A stretch of 64,000 nucleotides of DNA from Podocnemis expansa (GCA_007922195.1 ML681998.1:18348320-18412319), one strand, 5' to 3'. Shown: positions 1-13,335, counted from the first letter of the stretch. Notes: a model not told the origin generated them from the letters alone. Made by a program: numbers and translations.

Positions 1-3000
1 CTAGTGAGAGGGGAAGTATTGCCTCTAGAAATGCACATGGGGTGGTGTGTTAATATCCAGGTTACTGGGTGCAGACTTGAGCCAGTTTTGTGTTATGCGG
101 TTGAAAGGAACCCCAAGGTATTAAACTTAGTTCTCAAAGCTGCAAACTCTGACTGGCGGAAGGGTTACATGTGTCTCGGTCAAGAACAACTAAGCTTGAA
201 TATTATTTCAGCATAGTTATCTACAGAGATTCTGTGTTGCTAAAAAATTTCATGTCCTACGGGTAGAAGTTGTGACATTAAAATTCCAGGCCTGTCAAGT
301 TGTGTGGAATGAATACAGTGTGTGAACATTATCTGTGTTTGTCTCAGCATATACAATCAAAGGCAGAAGTGAGAAAAAGCCTTCCCTGCTGATATAATAT
401 ACTGTAACTGCATTTTGAAACAGGACAGGCTACATAATACTTTTTAATAAAATTAAATCCATTTGTTTCCCCAAACAAAATTAGGGGAATCAGTCATATA
501 ATTAATGTTCATTACATTTTTCCTGTAAACATTTAGTTAGAGATACTTACTGTGTTACATATAATTGAACCTCAGAAAACAAGCATTAAAGTGTCAATTA
601 TTTCAACCAAATATGAAATAGTTATGCAACCATGTCTGGAATCCCTATCCAAGACTAACTACTAGACTGAATTAGTATACTATACAGGAACAGACATTCC
701 ATCAGACCTATTAATACCAAATCTTTCAGGAAAAGGTGGACTATTTTGGCAGTGGAAACTCAGTTCCAGGCAAGAATAGTCCAAAAAGGAAGTAAGAGAT
801 CCGGATGCCAAATACAAAACAAGGAACACTTGTAAATGCTCAGTGCTTATTTCTATTCTTTGGAAGATGTAGCTGAATTCTATAAAGTAAGAGAGTGTAT
901 GTGCACACGCGCTTACATACATATAATGGCAGTCCATTATAAACTTTAAAACAAATGTAACTATTTTTGAAAAAAAAAGTTCATCACTTTAACAATAGAC
1001 CAAGCATGATGACTAGTGTGTGTTGCCTTCCCGCTGCCTGTTTGTTTCCGCTCCATGCACTCAGTGTTCCAGTTCAACCACATGTGCATGTACGTGTGCG
1101 TAAGTACACAAAGCATGGATGAGAGTAGTTACTCAGAACCTGCTGCTACATACCCATTTTTTGGACTATGATTTTGTTTTGTTCAGACTGTTGCTGACTT
1201 AAATGATTCACGGTTATTACATGTTTTGATTGTCCACCTACCTGCACGTCTTGCTTCAATTTCCCTGTGTTTTAGCATTGCTGTTCTGCGGTACATCAGA
1301 GCATAACACCAGGAGTTAAATGTTTTTAAAAGCAAAATGAGTCACTCTCTAATCATCCATGAGAATAGAAGCCAGACCTGCTTCCACTGAAAAGAGTGGG
1401 AGTTTAGTCATTGACTTAAATGGGAGCAGGATTATGCCCTCATTTCTTGCTCCTCACACAAAAGAATATTGGCATAAATAGCATATACAATGCTCCAGAA
1501 CCAAAATAGGACTCCTCAATAACAAAGAAGAGGGCAGGTTTTTCATAAAGGGTGGAGATAGGACCATGTATTACAAAAAAAACCTTTCGGTTCTAATAGT
1601 TGAGGAGATACCTGGAAAGATTACAGGTTAAAGGTGCTAAAATCTTTAAACAAATTTTGTCCTTTAAGGGTAAACGTGCACTGCAACAAAAGACCTGCGG
1701 CACAGCTGAACGGACCTAGGCTAGCTGACTCATGTTTGCAAGACTGGCTATAAAGCAAAAACTGCAGTACAGGTGTTTGGGCTTGAGCTGACTCCTGGGC
1801 TGTGAGACTTTGCAAAGCGGCTGGGTCTCAGAGCCCATGCTCCAGAGAGAGCCCAAATGTCTATGCGTACAGTTTTCACATTTCAGCTTCCCAAAAAGAG
1901 GATACTACTGGAGTGATGAAAGAGGAACTGGCACCTGGGAAGTGCTGAAGGGGTGTGCATGCTCAGAGGTGTATCTGAAGAGCACTAGTGGGGTGCCTCC
2001 AGCAGGGATACTCGCTGGAGAAGTGTCATTCCCTGTCATGATGGCAAGCTTGTGCAAGCTCAGGATACAGCAACAGCCTGCAGTCAGCATGCTCTGTTGG
2101 ACTTCCTTGCCAGGGTTGGGTGCTAAGATCTGGGTGGATGCACCTGGGGGAATGAATCAATCAGCCATGGATGCAAGGATGGACCAAGCAGGTAGCAGAT
2201 GACGTCTCTTTCTTAGCTGCAGCTTGTCTGCTCTGCAAAAATTCAAGACATCGCTCATTATTTGAAAAGTTCACCCAGACAGAAGATGGAGGATCAAAAA
2301 AGAGGCAATGTTAGGAAAAGCCTAGCTGTATGATAATCCTGTATACATTGTCATTGTTAGTCAGCTGACCTGGGCTCTCAGACTCAGTGTTGTGGGTTTC
2401 TTATTGAAGTGTAGATGTGCCCATAGATTTAGAGCTGATTTATCTGGCTAAATCTGAGCTGAATATATTGTGTATCATCTGTATTCAGTGGAAACAACAA
2501 TGGGGGCTTCAGCCTTGCAGAATTCTGCTCACCTCACTCACCTAAAATATGTAATTCCTTTTTAATGGAGAAGTAAGATATTCTTCTCTTTTACAATCAT
2601 GGTACTGTGTTCCTGAATTTCATGACAAATTTACAACGTTGTAGTTGTGCCACTTTTCATTATCATCTGTATGCCCTGAGCACTGGTTGTTTGTAGAGGG
2701 TATGGGGGTACAGCTTTTGAAATTTCCTATACTGATTACCCAAAGAAAGGAAGAGAGCATGGGGGTGGGTTTAAAAGAAGCATGGATTTTCTTTGTGCTA
2801 CAACATCACTAATAGTTAAATCGCACATCCTTATCATAAAGTAAAAAGCAAGGAAAAAACAACTTCATGTTGTTGTTTGAAAATTCTGCATGTTCTCAAT
2901 ATATAACATCCTTTCATGTTAGAAATGAGATGCTCCCATCATGCAGAGCAGCCTTCACTCAAAATGACAGAAGATGGCAGATGCTAGCTGAACCATTTTA

Positions 3001-5175
3001 AAATGGATGAAATAAGTAAGCAAAGGGAGAAATTTATAATTTTGTACTACTGATTCTTTAAATTCCTACCCCTAAAACTCCACCTTAGTTAACTGTGAGT
3101 TAAAGCTGCGCTAAAGCATTTCCTGTGAACACAATCACAAAAATTCAAGGAAATCACCAACTAAGGGGACATTAACATCTATGCTAATCTTCAGTCACAT
3201 CCCTTGCCACTTACATATCATAATGGCCAAACATCCTTCCACAACACTTTCCTTTATGTCAAGTGTAAAAGTAGCATTGATAAATGCATCCAGTTCATCA
3301 ATCATACTAAAATGCACAACTTTAAAGATAATATTGACAAGATATCTTATAAACATGTTTCTTACTTCCACTATCTATTATTACTATTCATAAACTGGAT
3401 AATCAATAGTTTTTGGTGGGTAGGGTATGGAGGATCTTACAGATCGAAAGAAAAAAAAATGCACTGTGCCCTTTCTCCTTTAGAGGGTTTTTTTAATTAT
3501 TATTATTATTTATTATTGTTTTCATGAATCTGAAATAAGTACTGTAGATGAAAGGAATATGTTATGTCTTCAATACACAAAGAGCATAACAAGTGTCTCT
3601 TTTGTTTTAATGAACTATGATATTGTAATAATGTCACCATTTCATGCTACAGCTCATACACATTTTAGTCTCCTCAACAGATAGAAATATATGAGTAACA
3701 ATAGCCCCTGGAACATTTGTCTTTGAAGTAGCATGAGGGTTTATACCCTCTTCTAGGTTGCTGCCAGCAACTATAATGTGACATGGTCACAGAAAGAAGT
3801 TCTCACATTCCATCCAATATGAGCAATAGTGTAGGACAGTGTCAAGAGTAATGGTAAAAATGCCAGTTAAAAAAAAAAGTGGTGTGTGCCCCCACATGGG
3901 GGTGTAGAGGAACGTTCAAGGGGAAAGGAGCCTGCCCAATGTGTCTCACATATGCTCTGCCTCTCCAGGCAGGAGTGCAGGGGTGTCATGTGTTCAATCT
4001 GCAGCCTAATCAGAAGGTAGCACTAGTGGCAGGCACCAAATGTGGCATTCCTCCTTCCTACCCTCAACAGCCTCTCAAGTGGTCTCCAGAGCACCTCACC
4101 CCAACTTGCTGTCCTCCTCATCCATTGTCCCTCATGGCCATTCCTCAGAACCCTCTACAGCCCCCTTTTGCCCAACCAGCCACTTTATCTCCCCAGTCTT
4201 CCTTCTGTCACCCCTTTCTGTCACAACTTGGCAGGGGCACCATTTAGGGAGGGCAGTGGGGGGCATCTGCCACCCCCTTGCGTTTTGTACCACTGACCAA
4301 GAGCAACCTTACTTCTGTCACTGATTCCGCTCCCTTCCCCCACTGGAAATGACGTGTCTCCTGTTGTGAAAGTTTCCATTTAGCAACTAAAACCTAGAGC
4401 TGGTGTGCTGGGTTCTTCGTATGGGTTCCTGTCTGCAGACTCCAGTGAGAGAGCTTACATAGAAGAAAATCTTATCAAGAAGAGAACAGCAGCACAAGAG
4501 AGAAAGTTGGCTAGAAACACTTGTGTGGCTGCTACTGCTCCATGTTAAGTTCATCAAGTGAAGCAGGACATGTTTGTGGAACATCAAGGAATACTCAAGA
4601 GACATATGAAATCATAACAAATGCATAGACACACCCAGTAAAAAGTGATGGTATTTCTGTGTCATTTCAGTCTCTCAGAGGCAAAGAGGAGCCATAGATT
4701 TTCTTTCAGAGCCTCAAATATCTATGTTTCCACTATCACCCTTTCCCAGAATCACAGCAAGTAGAATACCACTGCCAGGGGCTTGCACCACCACCCCAGA
4801 TTACTCCAATGCAGACTCCTGGAGTGAATCTAGTGAGGACCAGAAGAGATAATCAGAGAGTGATATAGGGCATGTTCCCCCACTCCAGAGAAGAAAGCTG
4901 AGCCAGAATGAATCATCTGCAAGATTCACAAAGATATGCTCATTGAGGTGGCTCAGAGGAGACAAAGAAATCACCTCTGCCAGAAGGGGAGAGGTGAGGA
5001 TTGAGCCACCTCAGTCAGCATATTTTTGTTGCCTTCTTACTCACAGCTATGGTTGTTTACCTCTTGCTGGAAGAGAGTTCTCTCTGCCTTCCACCCTCCT
5101 AAGCCATGTTTCACATCTGTACCCATGCACATGGCTGCAGGAAACATCATTATTGTAATCATGTAGAACAAGTTA
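1..5175. other. No gene recognised; AT-rich unique DNA
   Basis: I see no coding region, RNA gene or clear transposon here. The open frames are short, overlap on both strands and lack recognisable domains. Small AT-rich runs are present, for example an ATT-rich stretch near 3494-3520 and an A run near 970. This looks like ordinary intergenic or intronic DNA; old decayed repeats could be missed without a library search. Confidence 0.6.
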
Positions 5176-5292
5176 ATCATTATTAATCATATCATAGGGC
5201 TGGAAGGGACCTCGTGAGATCATCGAGTCCAACCCCCTGGGAATTGAACCCAGAACCTTCTGCATGTTCGGCAGAGGTGCTAGCCAAAGTTA
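5176..5292 (-). mobile_element. SINE fragment with tRNA-like head and CR1-like tail
   Basis: On the minus strand this reads tRNA-like sequence containing GGTTCTGGGTTCAATTCCC, which resembles a pol III B box, followed by GGGTTGGACTCGATGATCTC and a GGTCCCTTCCAGCCCTATGAT tail typical of CR1 3' ends in birds, turtles and crocodilians. A tRNA head joined to a LINE tail is the usual design of a SINE mobilised by that LINE. It is not a working tRNA gene: no full cloverleaf is visible. It sits at the 3' side of the DIRS-like element. Confidence 0.6.
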
Positions 5293-5595
5293 TGGGTATC
5301 CATAAAGAAAAACTCTGTTTGGTGTAATTGGGATTGCATGTTTTTAGGCCAGTGTATAAGTAATATAGATCATCATCCTGAGTGCACAGATGTGCATCCC
5401 GTGACACTAAGCCTGGGCCAGGTGGGTGGGGCTGGGGGTCAGGGCTGAGGCAAAGAGGGGGGCTGGGGGCAGGGGATGGAGCTGGGACCAAGTGAAGACT
5501 TGAGCCCCAGCTAATCTTCATGTGCAGCAATGCCCCTGATCTGCCCGATCCCTCTTGGTCTTCAGCAGGACTCTGTGGATCAGGGAGAGGTGTAG

Positions 5596-6067
5596 GGAAG
5601 TGTCCCCCCCCCAGCTTATCAGGAGGGTGTCTGATAAAGATTCCCTCTCCCTGCCCCTGAGCAAACAATATGTCACACTTCCAGTTCCCTTGTGTTGCAA
5701 AGAGGTCTACGTGGGGAGAGCCCCACATCCCAAAAAGTTGGCTTGTTACTCTAAGGTGTAAGGACCACTCATGCTGGGGAAGGAATTGCCTGCTGAGTTT
5801 ATCCACTTGGCAGTTGCTTACCCCTGGGAGGCGAGCAGCTATCGAGTAGAAGTCGAACTTCATGGCCAGTTCCCATAGTAGGGATGCCTCCTCACATAGC
5901 ACAAGCGAGCAAGCTCCCCCTTGGCAGTTGAGGAAAAACATAGCCACTGTGTTTTCCATTAAGACGTGCACTGTTTTCCCTTTTATCTCATCCAATAAAA
6001 CCCCACAGGCTAGATGCATCACCCTCAGTTCTTTCATGTTTATGTGGAGAGGGCTGTCTGCCTGCAA
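5596..6067 (-). pseudogene. DIRS-like RNase H domain relic
   Basis: About 155 residues are open on the minus strand. It opens with a LHINMKELR segment, then a degraded DNTT-like site (MENTVAMFF), SLVLCEEASLLWE, AARLPGVSN and VDKLSR, and ends with the HEWSLH and VDLFATQGNWKC blocks. This order is characteristic of the RNase H region of DIRS elements, which degrades RNA in RNA-DNA hybrids during reverse transcription. The frame stays open beyond this into Pro-rich sequence and the adjacent SINE, which is read-through and not part of the domain. One acidic catalytic site appears changed (MENT in place of a D-containing motif). Confidence 0.7.
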
Positions 6068-6559
6068 TCATGTTCCCTGAGTAGAAAGGCCTCCCGTGAT
6101 GTGGGCTACCCAGCCTAGGTCCAACACATCTGATCAAGTGAGGGGTTCTAGATTTTGAAAGGGACCCCTCTGCTTGCAAACTCTGGGTCCTGCCATATCA
6201 TCAGGGAATCCAGTACCCTCCCGCAGATAGTGACCACTCAGTTCAGTGGCTGGTGTTGGGGGTGGAACACCACTGCCAGCCATGACTGTAGTGGCCTCAT
6301 GTGAAGGTGTGCCATCCTTGTCACGAAGGTGGAGGCAGCCATGTGGCCTACTAGCTGAAGGCATCATCTTGCAGTTGTGGTGGGAGTATGGTGCAGTTCT
6401 GAAATGATGGTAGACATGGACTGAAACCTGGATAGGGGTAGTGAGGTTCTTATGCTCAGCAAGTTCAGTTTTGCCTCTATGAACTCTAGTCTCCTTGTTG
6501 GAGTGAGTTTTGACTTTTAAGTCTGAAGAGACCCAACCTGTTGCACAGTCTTTGGACAG

Positions 6560-6960
6560 AGCTGACACTGCGCCAGACCTGGTCGTGGAACCTCCCCCTT
6601 ATTAACCAATCGTCCAGGTATGGGAAGATTTGTACCCCTCATTTCCTCAAGTGAGCCGCTATGCCCACTATACACTTTGTGAAAACCCTAGGGACCAGCA
6701 AGAGTCCAAAGGAGAGTGCTGTGAACTGGAAGTGTTCTCCCATGAAATGGAGGAACTTCCTGTGTTTTCACCTTATTGAGATGTAGAAATAGGTGTCCTT
6801 TAGGGTGAGGGCCACGAACCAATCCCCTGGGTCTAACAAGGGAATAATCTGAGATTGGGAGACCATTCAAAGTTTTATTTTTCTTAAACTTCTTCAGGGA
6901 CCTTAGGTCTAAAATGAGTTGCAAGCCCTCGCTTGCCTTTGGAACCAGAAAGTACCACAA
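6560..6960 (-). pseudogene. DIRS-like reverse transcriptase relic
   Basis: Minus-strand frames contain YFLVPKASEGLQLILDLRSL, matching the start of the DIRS reverse transcriptase palm (VPK..G..R.ILDLR.LN). About 320 bases downstream, in another frame, IFPYLDDWLI contains the YLDD catalytic motif. The stretch between them is shifted and deleted, so no working enzyme is possible. The 6134-6560 minus-strand region continues toward RNase H with His/Arg-rich sequence and LSGHYLREGTGFPDDMAGP, which I take as the RT-RNase H connection of the same element. Confidence 0.68.
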
Positions 6961-7243
6961 GTAAAAACCCCTAACTTTTCCTTATGTAAACTCTTTCTAT
7001 TGCCCCCAGGTCTAGGAGCTTTTGGCATTCTAGCTCCAGTAGGGTCTCATGGGAGGGGTCCCCAGTTTGGTAGTGAGATGGCAGTTTCCTTTCAGGGGTC
7101 CTGGCTCTGAGCTGGATGGTATAACCATGGGACACCATGTCCAATATGCAACAGGCTGAGGTTATCTCAGCCCACCAGTGTTAGAGGGGGGCCAGATGGT
7201 TTTGGAATGGTGATGGGGTGGGTTCTGGCAGTTGTGGCAGCCC

Positions 7244-9600
7244 TCAGGTGAGAGGCCAAAATCTCTGAATCAAGGATGACAGGCAGATGTTATTGCCCTG
7301 GCAAGTGGACTGGTTAGAATCTTGAGCCCTTGCCCCTCTTCCACTCCTGTTCCGGTCTCTGTCTCCCTTCCTGTAGGTGCAATAGGATGATTGGAAGTGC
7401 TGATGGCAAGGCTGCTGCTTTTGCTGTTGCTGCTGGGATTGCAGCTGATGGGTCTGAAAGGACCACCTGGACATCTGGGGAGCGTACATCCCTAAGGAGC
7501 AGAGAGCTTCATACCATGCAGCTTGGTATCAGTCAACTCAGCAAACAGCGATGACTCCTCAAAGGGGAGGTGCTGGATGGACTGCTGCATCTGGAGAAAT
7601 AACCCCAAACCCTGCAGCCAGGCAGCTCAGGGCATAGCAATCACCAATCCTACCCCCCTGCTGGCTGTCTCCGTAGCATCCCAAAAAGAAAGGAGCATTG
7701 CACAAGCCACTAGAAGACCTTCCTCCATGAGGGCATTGTAGTCCACCACATGAGGTTCCAAAACCCTTGCACGGAATGGCACAGGTTAAAAATGTATCTG
7801 CGAATAAGGGCCTGTTGGTTAGCGATGCACAGCTGGAGTGCTGTGATGGAGTAAACTTCTCTTCTGAATAAATCCAGCTTCTTAGTGTCTTTGTTCTTTG
7901 GGGTAGTGGCGAGTTGGCCCTGCCTCTCCCACTGGTTTACTGCATCCACTACTAATGAACCAGGGATGGGGTGGTTAAAGAGGAAGCCAGAATTGTCTGG
8001 AGGGATGTGGTATTTCCTCTCTGTCTCTTTCGAGACTGAGGGAACCGATGATGACATCTGCCATCAGGTATGGGCGATTTTTAGCGCCCCCTCATGCATG
8101 GGTACCACCACCCTGGCTGGAGAAGTGGCATCACTCACACTGAAGAGAGGTCTAAGTCCTCCCTGACCACCTCAATTTGCAGGTTGAGGTTTACATCCAT
8201 GCACTTCAGCAGTTCTTGTGCTCTTGGGTCCTCTCTAAAGGATAGGGACCTCTGGTAGGCTGCTTCATCAGGGAAGGAAAAGGACATTACCCTTGAGTCA
8301 GTTTGGCCAGTGCCCGAGGGTCCCTCTCCTGGGTCGGAATCCTCATTGGATGCTCCTGCATCCTGAGCCCCTTGGGATGTGGCAGGTTTCGATGACCCAG
8401 GGGATGTCGGGTCCTTGCGAGGTGAGTCCCAGGAGCCCCAATCAGTCCACCATGCCAACCAATCTTTAGAGATTTGCAACACTGGGTCCTGTGCCAGGAC
8501 TGTTCTGCCTGGTGCCTGGGAGCTGTCAGCTTCCTCATGCTGGGCAGAGCATGGGGAGAGTCCCCACTTCTGTGCTGGCACCGGTAAGACCCTGTGTGGA
8601 GAGCAGCACATCAGTGCAGGCAATGTCGATGCCCAGGTTCTAGAGTCTCTGCACCATGGAGATGACAAGGAGCGCTTCCTACTGTGCTTACCCACAGGGC
8701 ACACCAAGGCACTGGTGGCAGGGACGTTGATGAGCAATAGCACCAGTGTTGGGCATCAGAGTCCCCCGATGAGCGTGATTCCAACCTGGTGCAGCACGAC
8801 TTCTGTGAAGGTGCCAGAGTATGCTCCCGGGACAAGGCCTCCAGGGAGAAGCACAGGTATGCCCCCTCATCCCCTCACTAGGACCCCAAGTCAAGGGGGT
8901 AGAAGCCCTTCAAGGGGAGCAGCTGTGTGGGGAGTACCCAGAGCGGTTCAGTGGGGACTGCTGAGCCCATGGTGGGGAAGCACTGTGCCAATCTTTGCTG
9001 GAGGGGAGTCATGTGGAACAGGGTGTTGAGGCCCAATCCTGAGACAAACTACCCCATCACTGGTCTCAGCCCCACCCCGGTTCTTGCTGTGCCAATGGGT
9101 CCAGCTCTGTCTGGGGCCTGAACCAGGCCTTGGACAGCAATGTCAGTTTCCCCCTCAACCTCGTCAGTCTTAGCAAAATAGGGGTCGGCAGCTGCAGGAG
9201 GGCCTTGGCCGCCTCGAAGGCCTCGGGCATGGATGAAGTCAGCAACACTTTAGGCTTCTGCACCAGAGTCTGGGAATCCACCTGAACCCATGCCAGGGAT
9301 CCTGACCTGCGCTGATGGTGACACTTTTCCTTGGGTGTGTAAGCACTCGGTGTGGCCTCCGAGCCCATGCAGTGTTTTTTGGGCTTCCTGGATGGGGACC
9401 AGTGCCAAGGCAGAGCTGGTGCAGACTGTGCCCTCTGTGTCAGGTCTGCCTGTGCCAACGAAGGCCTGCTTGGCCTCAAGGCGGAGCGTAGGGCCTCTTC
9501 CAGTGCCATGGAGCGAAGGCGATTTTCCCCACTCCTTTTGTGTTCTTGGCTTATAAGGCTGACAAATTTGGCATTTGTCTGTCCTATATCCTTCCCCCAA
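7244..9600 (-). pseudogene. DIRS-like gag relic
   Basis: Three separated minus-strand segments look like pieces of one DIRS gag. At 9480-9600 there is a possible metal-binding start (KCQICQPYKPRTQKEWGK). At 8135-8743 an acidic Ser/Asp/Glu-rich linker leads to LLKCMDVNLNLQIEVV. At 7710-8057 the most conserved part reads HPIPGSLVVDAVNQWER and KLDLFRREVYSITALQLCIA, then NQQALIRRYIFNL. The segments lie in different frames with stops between them. The long plus-strand frame at 8379-9029 is only the antisense of this relic. Confidence 0.62.
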
Positions 9601-9720
9601 GGTACTTAAAGCATTTTTTGTGGGGGTCCCTTACCAAGACGACTTTACTGTATGTGATGCAGGGCTTGAAATCAGGCATGGCGGGCTCTGTGCCAGGTCA
9701 CAGGTTACCTCCGAGACACA

Positions 9721-10743
9721 GGAAGCACAGGAACTTCACTGCAGTTCATGAATAGGAGCAAGGACAAGAAGATTAAAGTGCCTGGAGTCACAGAAAACAG
9801 CGATGATCAGAAAGGAAGATGAAGAAGAGACAGGTGCTTTCAAATGTGCAAGAGCAGGCAGTTCCAGGACCATCGCAACAGGCAGAAAGAAGGAGCTGGG
9901 GGGAGGGCACCTATATACCATGCAGGTACGCAGGTCAGAGGGGCGTTGGCTACTGACCATACAGGGACAGACTAGGGGAAAAAAGCTTCCGGGCATCTGT
10001 GCTCTGCGGCACGCAGACCCCTACATGGGAATAGATGCGAGCAGCACTTCAAGAAGAATCATTGTTTCCAGCATGCACATATTTGTAGGCTTCAAAGCAT
10101 TAATTTTCGTAGGTCCTTGCTGTACTTACCAAGCATTTCTCATTAGGTGACTATCTCTGTAGCAAACAAAAGCTCTTCTCATACCATAACATTTAGGGAG
10201 ATAAAGGAATGGAAATAGTTACTAACAAAGCTTCATTCACAAGCAACTGTAAAATCCAATTGTTTAATATGTTTTGAAAGTCAGATTCATAGTGCTAAAA
10301 CTCATTCTTCATGGTGTGAAAGCTCTGAGTTTACATAACAGCACTGACTGGAACTCCCTCTTCCTAATTATACTATGTGTTATTTCTACTGTAAATTATA
10401 CAGTGTTGCAGTAAAAATTTGACAGTGTTTGTAAATCAACTGTGTCAGAGCCCTGTTAAACCGGATCATCTCCAAATACCATTCCACCCTTTCCTTAAAC
10501 TTTACTGAATTTGGAGGTTGCCTGTGTATATACAAGCATCACATATTTTTTGCAGTGCTGCACAGTCTCTGTATGTATCTTATATACCCATGCATATGCA
10601 TGCATATGTGCACACATAGCAGGAGGAGTATATATTTGCACTCTGGAGGCAGCTTCCACCGCTTCTGAAGCCTTGCTCAGAGACAGGCATGCCCAGAAAG
10701 AGCAGCAGAGGACTTGCAAGGTTCAGCCATTCCCCTTCAGAAA
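9721..10743. other. No gene recognised
   Basis: This stretch may include the 5' terminal repeat of the DIRS-like element, but I cannot define it. No domain-bearing frame is visible. Confidence 0.5.
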
Positions 10744-11274
10744 CAGGGCTGTCCCTAAGGGGGTGCAGTGCCCGGGGCCATGTGGCCTGTGCAGGGGACC
10801 TGCACGCTGAGGGGGGCATGGCAGACTGGCCCAGAGACTGGCCCTACAGTCCCACCCCTGAGCCATGGATGGGGCCGGCTGATCTGGGGGCTGGGCTCTG
10901 CTCTCCTACCTCATCTCTGGGCTGGCCTTCCCTGCCGCTAGGGTGAAACAGCCAGCCCAGGGGAGGGGCAAGAGAGCAGAGCCCAGCCTCTGGACCAACC
11001 TGCTCCACCCCGAGCCAACTGTTCTTCCCTGGGGGCAGGGCAAGCTGGCCAAGAGTGTAGGCCAGTTTTGTGCTCCCAGTCCCCCTCTCCCCCTCCGCCT
11101 CGCTTCCTTCAGCTTCACACCAAAGGCAGCAGGGAGAGGGTGGGTGCAGCACAACCACTGGGGGCAGCAGTGCGGGCCCCACACTACCTTGCTGATGACA
11201 GGGTGGTAAGGGGCCCAGAGAACCATGGGGCCAGGGGCAATCGCCCCTCCTAGACCCCCCCAAGGACAGCCCTG
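10744..11274. mobile_element. Non-autonomous hAT-like element, GC-rich fold-back
   Basis: The left end reads CAGGGCTGTCC and the right end GGACAGCCCTG, an 11-bp perfect inverted repeat starting with CAG as in hAT transposons. Flanks are ttcagaaa and ctcaggag, matching at 5 of 8 positions, consistent with a decayed 8-bp target duplication. The interior is GC-rich and contains an imperfect palindrome around 10885-10990 (CTGGGCTCTGCTCTC against GAGAGCAGAGCCCAG). The open frames inside have no transposase motifs. The family is unnamed here. Confidence 0.55.
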
Positions 11275-11339
11275 CTCAGGAGATCACCATTTGATAATTG
11301 TTTTTGGATACTTTTCATACATTTCCATTCCTCTGATTA

Positions 11340-11455
11340 AGCGGGATATGAAAGCTCATATGATAAATAAATTTGTTAGTCTTTAAAAACGTCACAAGAC
11401 GCCTTGTTTGTTTTGCTGAACTGGACTACCCCCCTGAATCTGATACTGGTTACAT
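11340..11455 (+). repeat. Interspersed repeat family A, copy 1
   Basis: Contains the block TTGTTAGTCTTTAAAAACG, then GCCTTGTTTGTTTTGCTGAA and a CTACCCCCCTGAA end. The same order of blocks recurs at 18330-18460 and, rearranged, at 43028-43128. I recognise it as a common short repeat of sauropsid genomes but cannot name it with certainty. Confidence 0.55.
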
Positions 11456-13287
11456 GTCTGTTTCTGGTGCCATAATAATTGCAATCTACAGCTTTACTCC
11501 TCACTGCCCAGCCACTCTCTTGCAGCCCTGACTCATCATCTCAAACAATTCATTGTCCCCAGATGCTTCTCCATGCGTCTGACTCTTGCCAGGTAATCCA
11601 ATAGTTGCCAGCCAGCCATTCCTCGATGGGTCTGACTCTCACCAACTGATTCAGCTCTCCTTACTGCTCTCTTTCCCATTATATCTCATTCATCTTCCAA
11701 CAGCTCCACCTTTTCCTCCCTCTCTCCCTTAACTAACTCTATCTATTGCAATGTTTCTAAATGGCCTATCTCATTTTGGGTGAGGGGGGGAGATGGTTTC
11801 CATGCCTGTGGTTCACAAGTTCAGAGCAAACATTTTCCATTATAAAGAAAAACTTATATATTTTCACTTATAGAATGGAATACCGACATTACAAGTGAGA
11901 TTGATGCATGCAGCCACTCCCAAGTGTTTCCTAGAGACTAAATGTCAAATACATTCTTATAACATTAACATCTATTTTGAACAAAACTGCAGTACAGATG
12001 AACTGATCTGGTTTTCAGCTATGAGTTTTCCATTTCTCAGCTAACGCCTGCAATCTCCGCAAGAGCTAGCACTCATTTTGCCAGCATTACATGTATTTCA
12101 TTTTGAATGCCATATTTCTAACCTCTCAAGGTTTATGTCATTATTTCTTAGTCACTTAGCATTTTTTGCAAAATCCACTTTTAAACTCCTTCCAGATTAT
12201 TAATAAAGGTGTAAAATAAAATCAGTTCCTTTGACACATCACTAGACACCTCTTTCCAGCTTGATTCGTTGCAATAAATCACTACACTTTTGTTTACAGT
12301 CCCTCAGCCAATTTTCAGTCCATGTGAAACTGCGAACGGTTCATATGAAAGCCAGTTTGACCTACTTCTGTAAATAAGATTTCCTGAGATCCCCATGTCA
12401 AATTCATCCCAGATGGAACTCAGATGACTACAGTGGATTTACACAAGGAATGAATTCTTCCCAATGTGACAAATACCTTATTACAATACAGATACTCTGA
12501 ATCATGAAAGAATTACTAACAATTAATTCTTGTTAGAGACAAAGGTTTGGAAAAATCTACCAAAATTAATAGACAACATATATTTGCCACAAGCAAGACC
12601 CGTTGCTATGCTTTGGCACATCCTGGGCTGAGCTAATTAACCACAGCTGAAATGCCTAATTAGACACATCAGCTGACTGGCTGAGCAGACTTCTCTTAAG
12701 CCCAGAATTTGCACTCAGTGCGCCACTGTTCAATGCACTTGCCTGGAGGTGCAGTTTCTCCTGTTTGCCTTGCTCCCTCCCAGTTCTGCACCAACCCTGG
12801 TTGTAGTCTTGACAACAACCATGCCCCATTCTATCCCAGTCCTCCTCCTGGTTCTTGACTCTGGCTCTGACAGCTGCTACTCCAATCAATAGCCTGGACT
12901 TCCCATATCTCTGTCCATAACAGGGGCAACACTTGGTACAAAGATCCACAGATAGTTTTTGCTTAGATCTGGGGAGCTGAACAGCCATAATGGGAATTTG
13001 GTTATTGAATATGTGCTAGGGTCTGTGATGTGGACAGCTACAATTGACACAGGCTTAAGCATAGCAGTTCTTAGAACAGACACTAAACAGGTTACAGGAC
13101 AGGGGTTCCAAAACTGAACTGCCTAATTGGTCTCAAATTGAGACAATGACCAGGGCAAGGTCGTCCATCTGAAAGCTGGGTTTGATATTGGACCTCTGAA
13201 ATTCAATCAAGAATATCTTGTGGGGCATCACAGAAGCACTTTGCCATTGACATTATTGGGCCCTTGCCTGAGGGGGGTGAGTTACTT

Positions 13288-13319
<32 letters not shown>

Positions 13320-13335
13320 GAGAGAGAGAGAGAGG
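13288..13335. repeat. (GT)n(TA)n(GA)n microsatellite
   Basis: A GT dinucleotide run passes through a short TATATA into a GA run. It is a compound simple repeat, likely length-polymorphic. Confidence 0.9.

Larger units (their letters stand above)
5300..9720 (-). mobile_element. DIRS-like retrotransposon, decayed
   Basis: Reading down the minus strand, gag-like, reverse transcriptase and RNase H relics occur in that order, as in DIRS retrotransposons, which encode a tyrosine recombinase instead of an integrase. The frames are broken by many stops and shifts, so it is old. I could not find the tyrosine recombinase domain, the split terminal repeats or the internal complementary region, so the 3' end is probably truncated and both limits are approximate. 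DIRS assignment rests on family resemblance of the gag, the YLDDWL RT motif and the RNase H/LFAT motif. Confidence 0.7.

Noticed and set aside
1810..2202. 130-codon plus-strand frame
   Set aside because: No domain, weak start, and a competing frame on the other strand.
5230..5292. Functional tRNA gene
   Set aside because: Only a B-box-like segment is seen, fused to a CR1-type tail, which is a SINE.
5192..5595. C-terminal extension of the 291-codon minus frame
   Set aside because: It runs through Pro-rich sequence and a SINE after the RNase H domain; read-through, not protein.
8379..9029. 216-codon plus-strand open frame
   Set aside because: It is antisense to the DIRS gag relic, with no domain and composition following the other strand.
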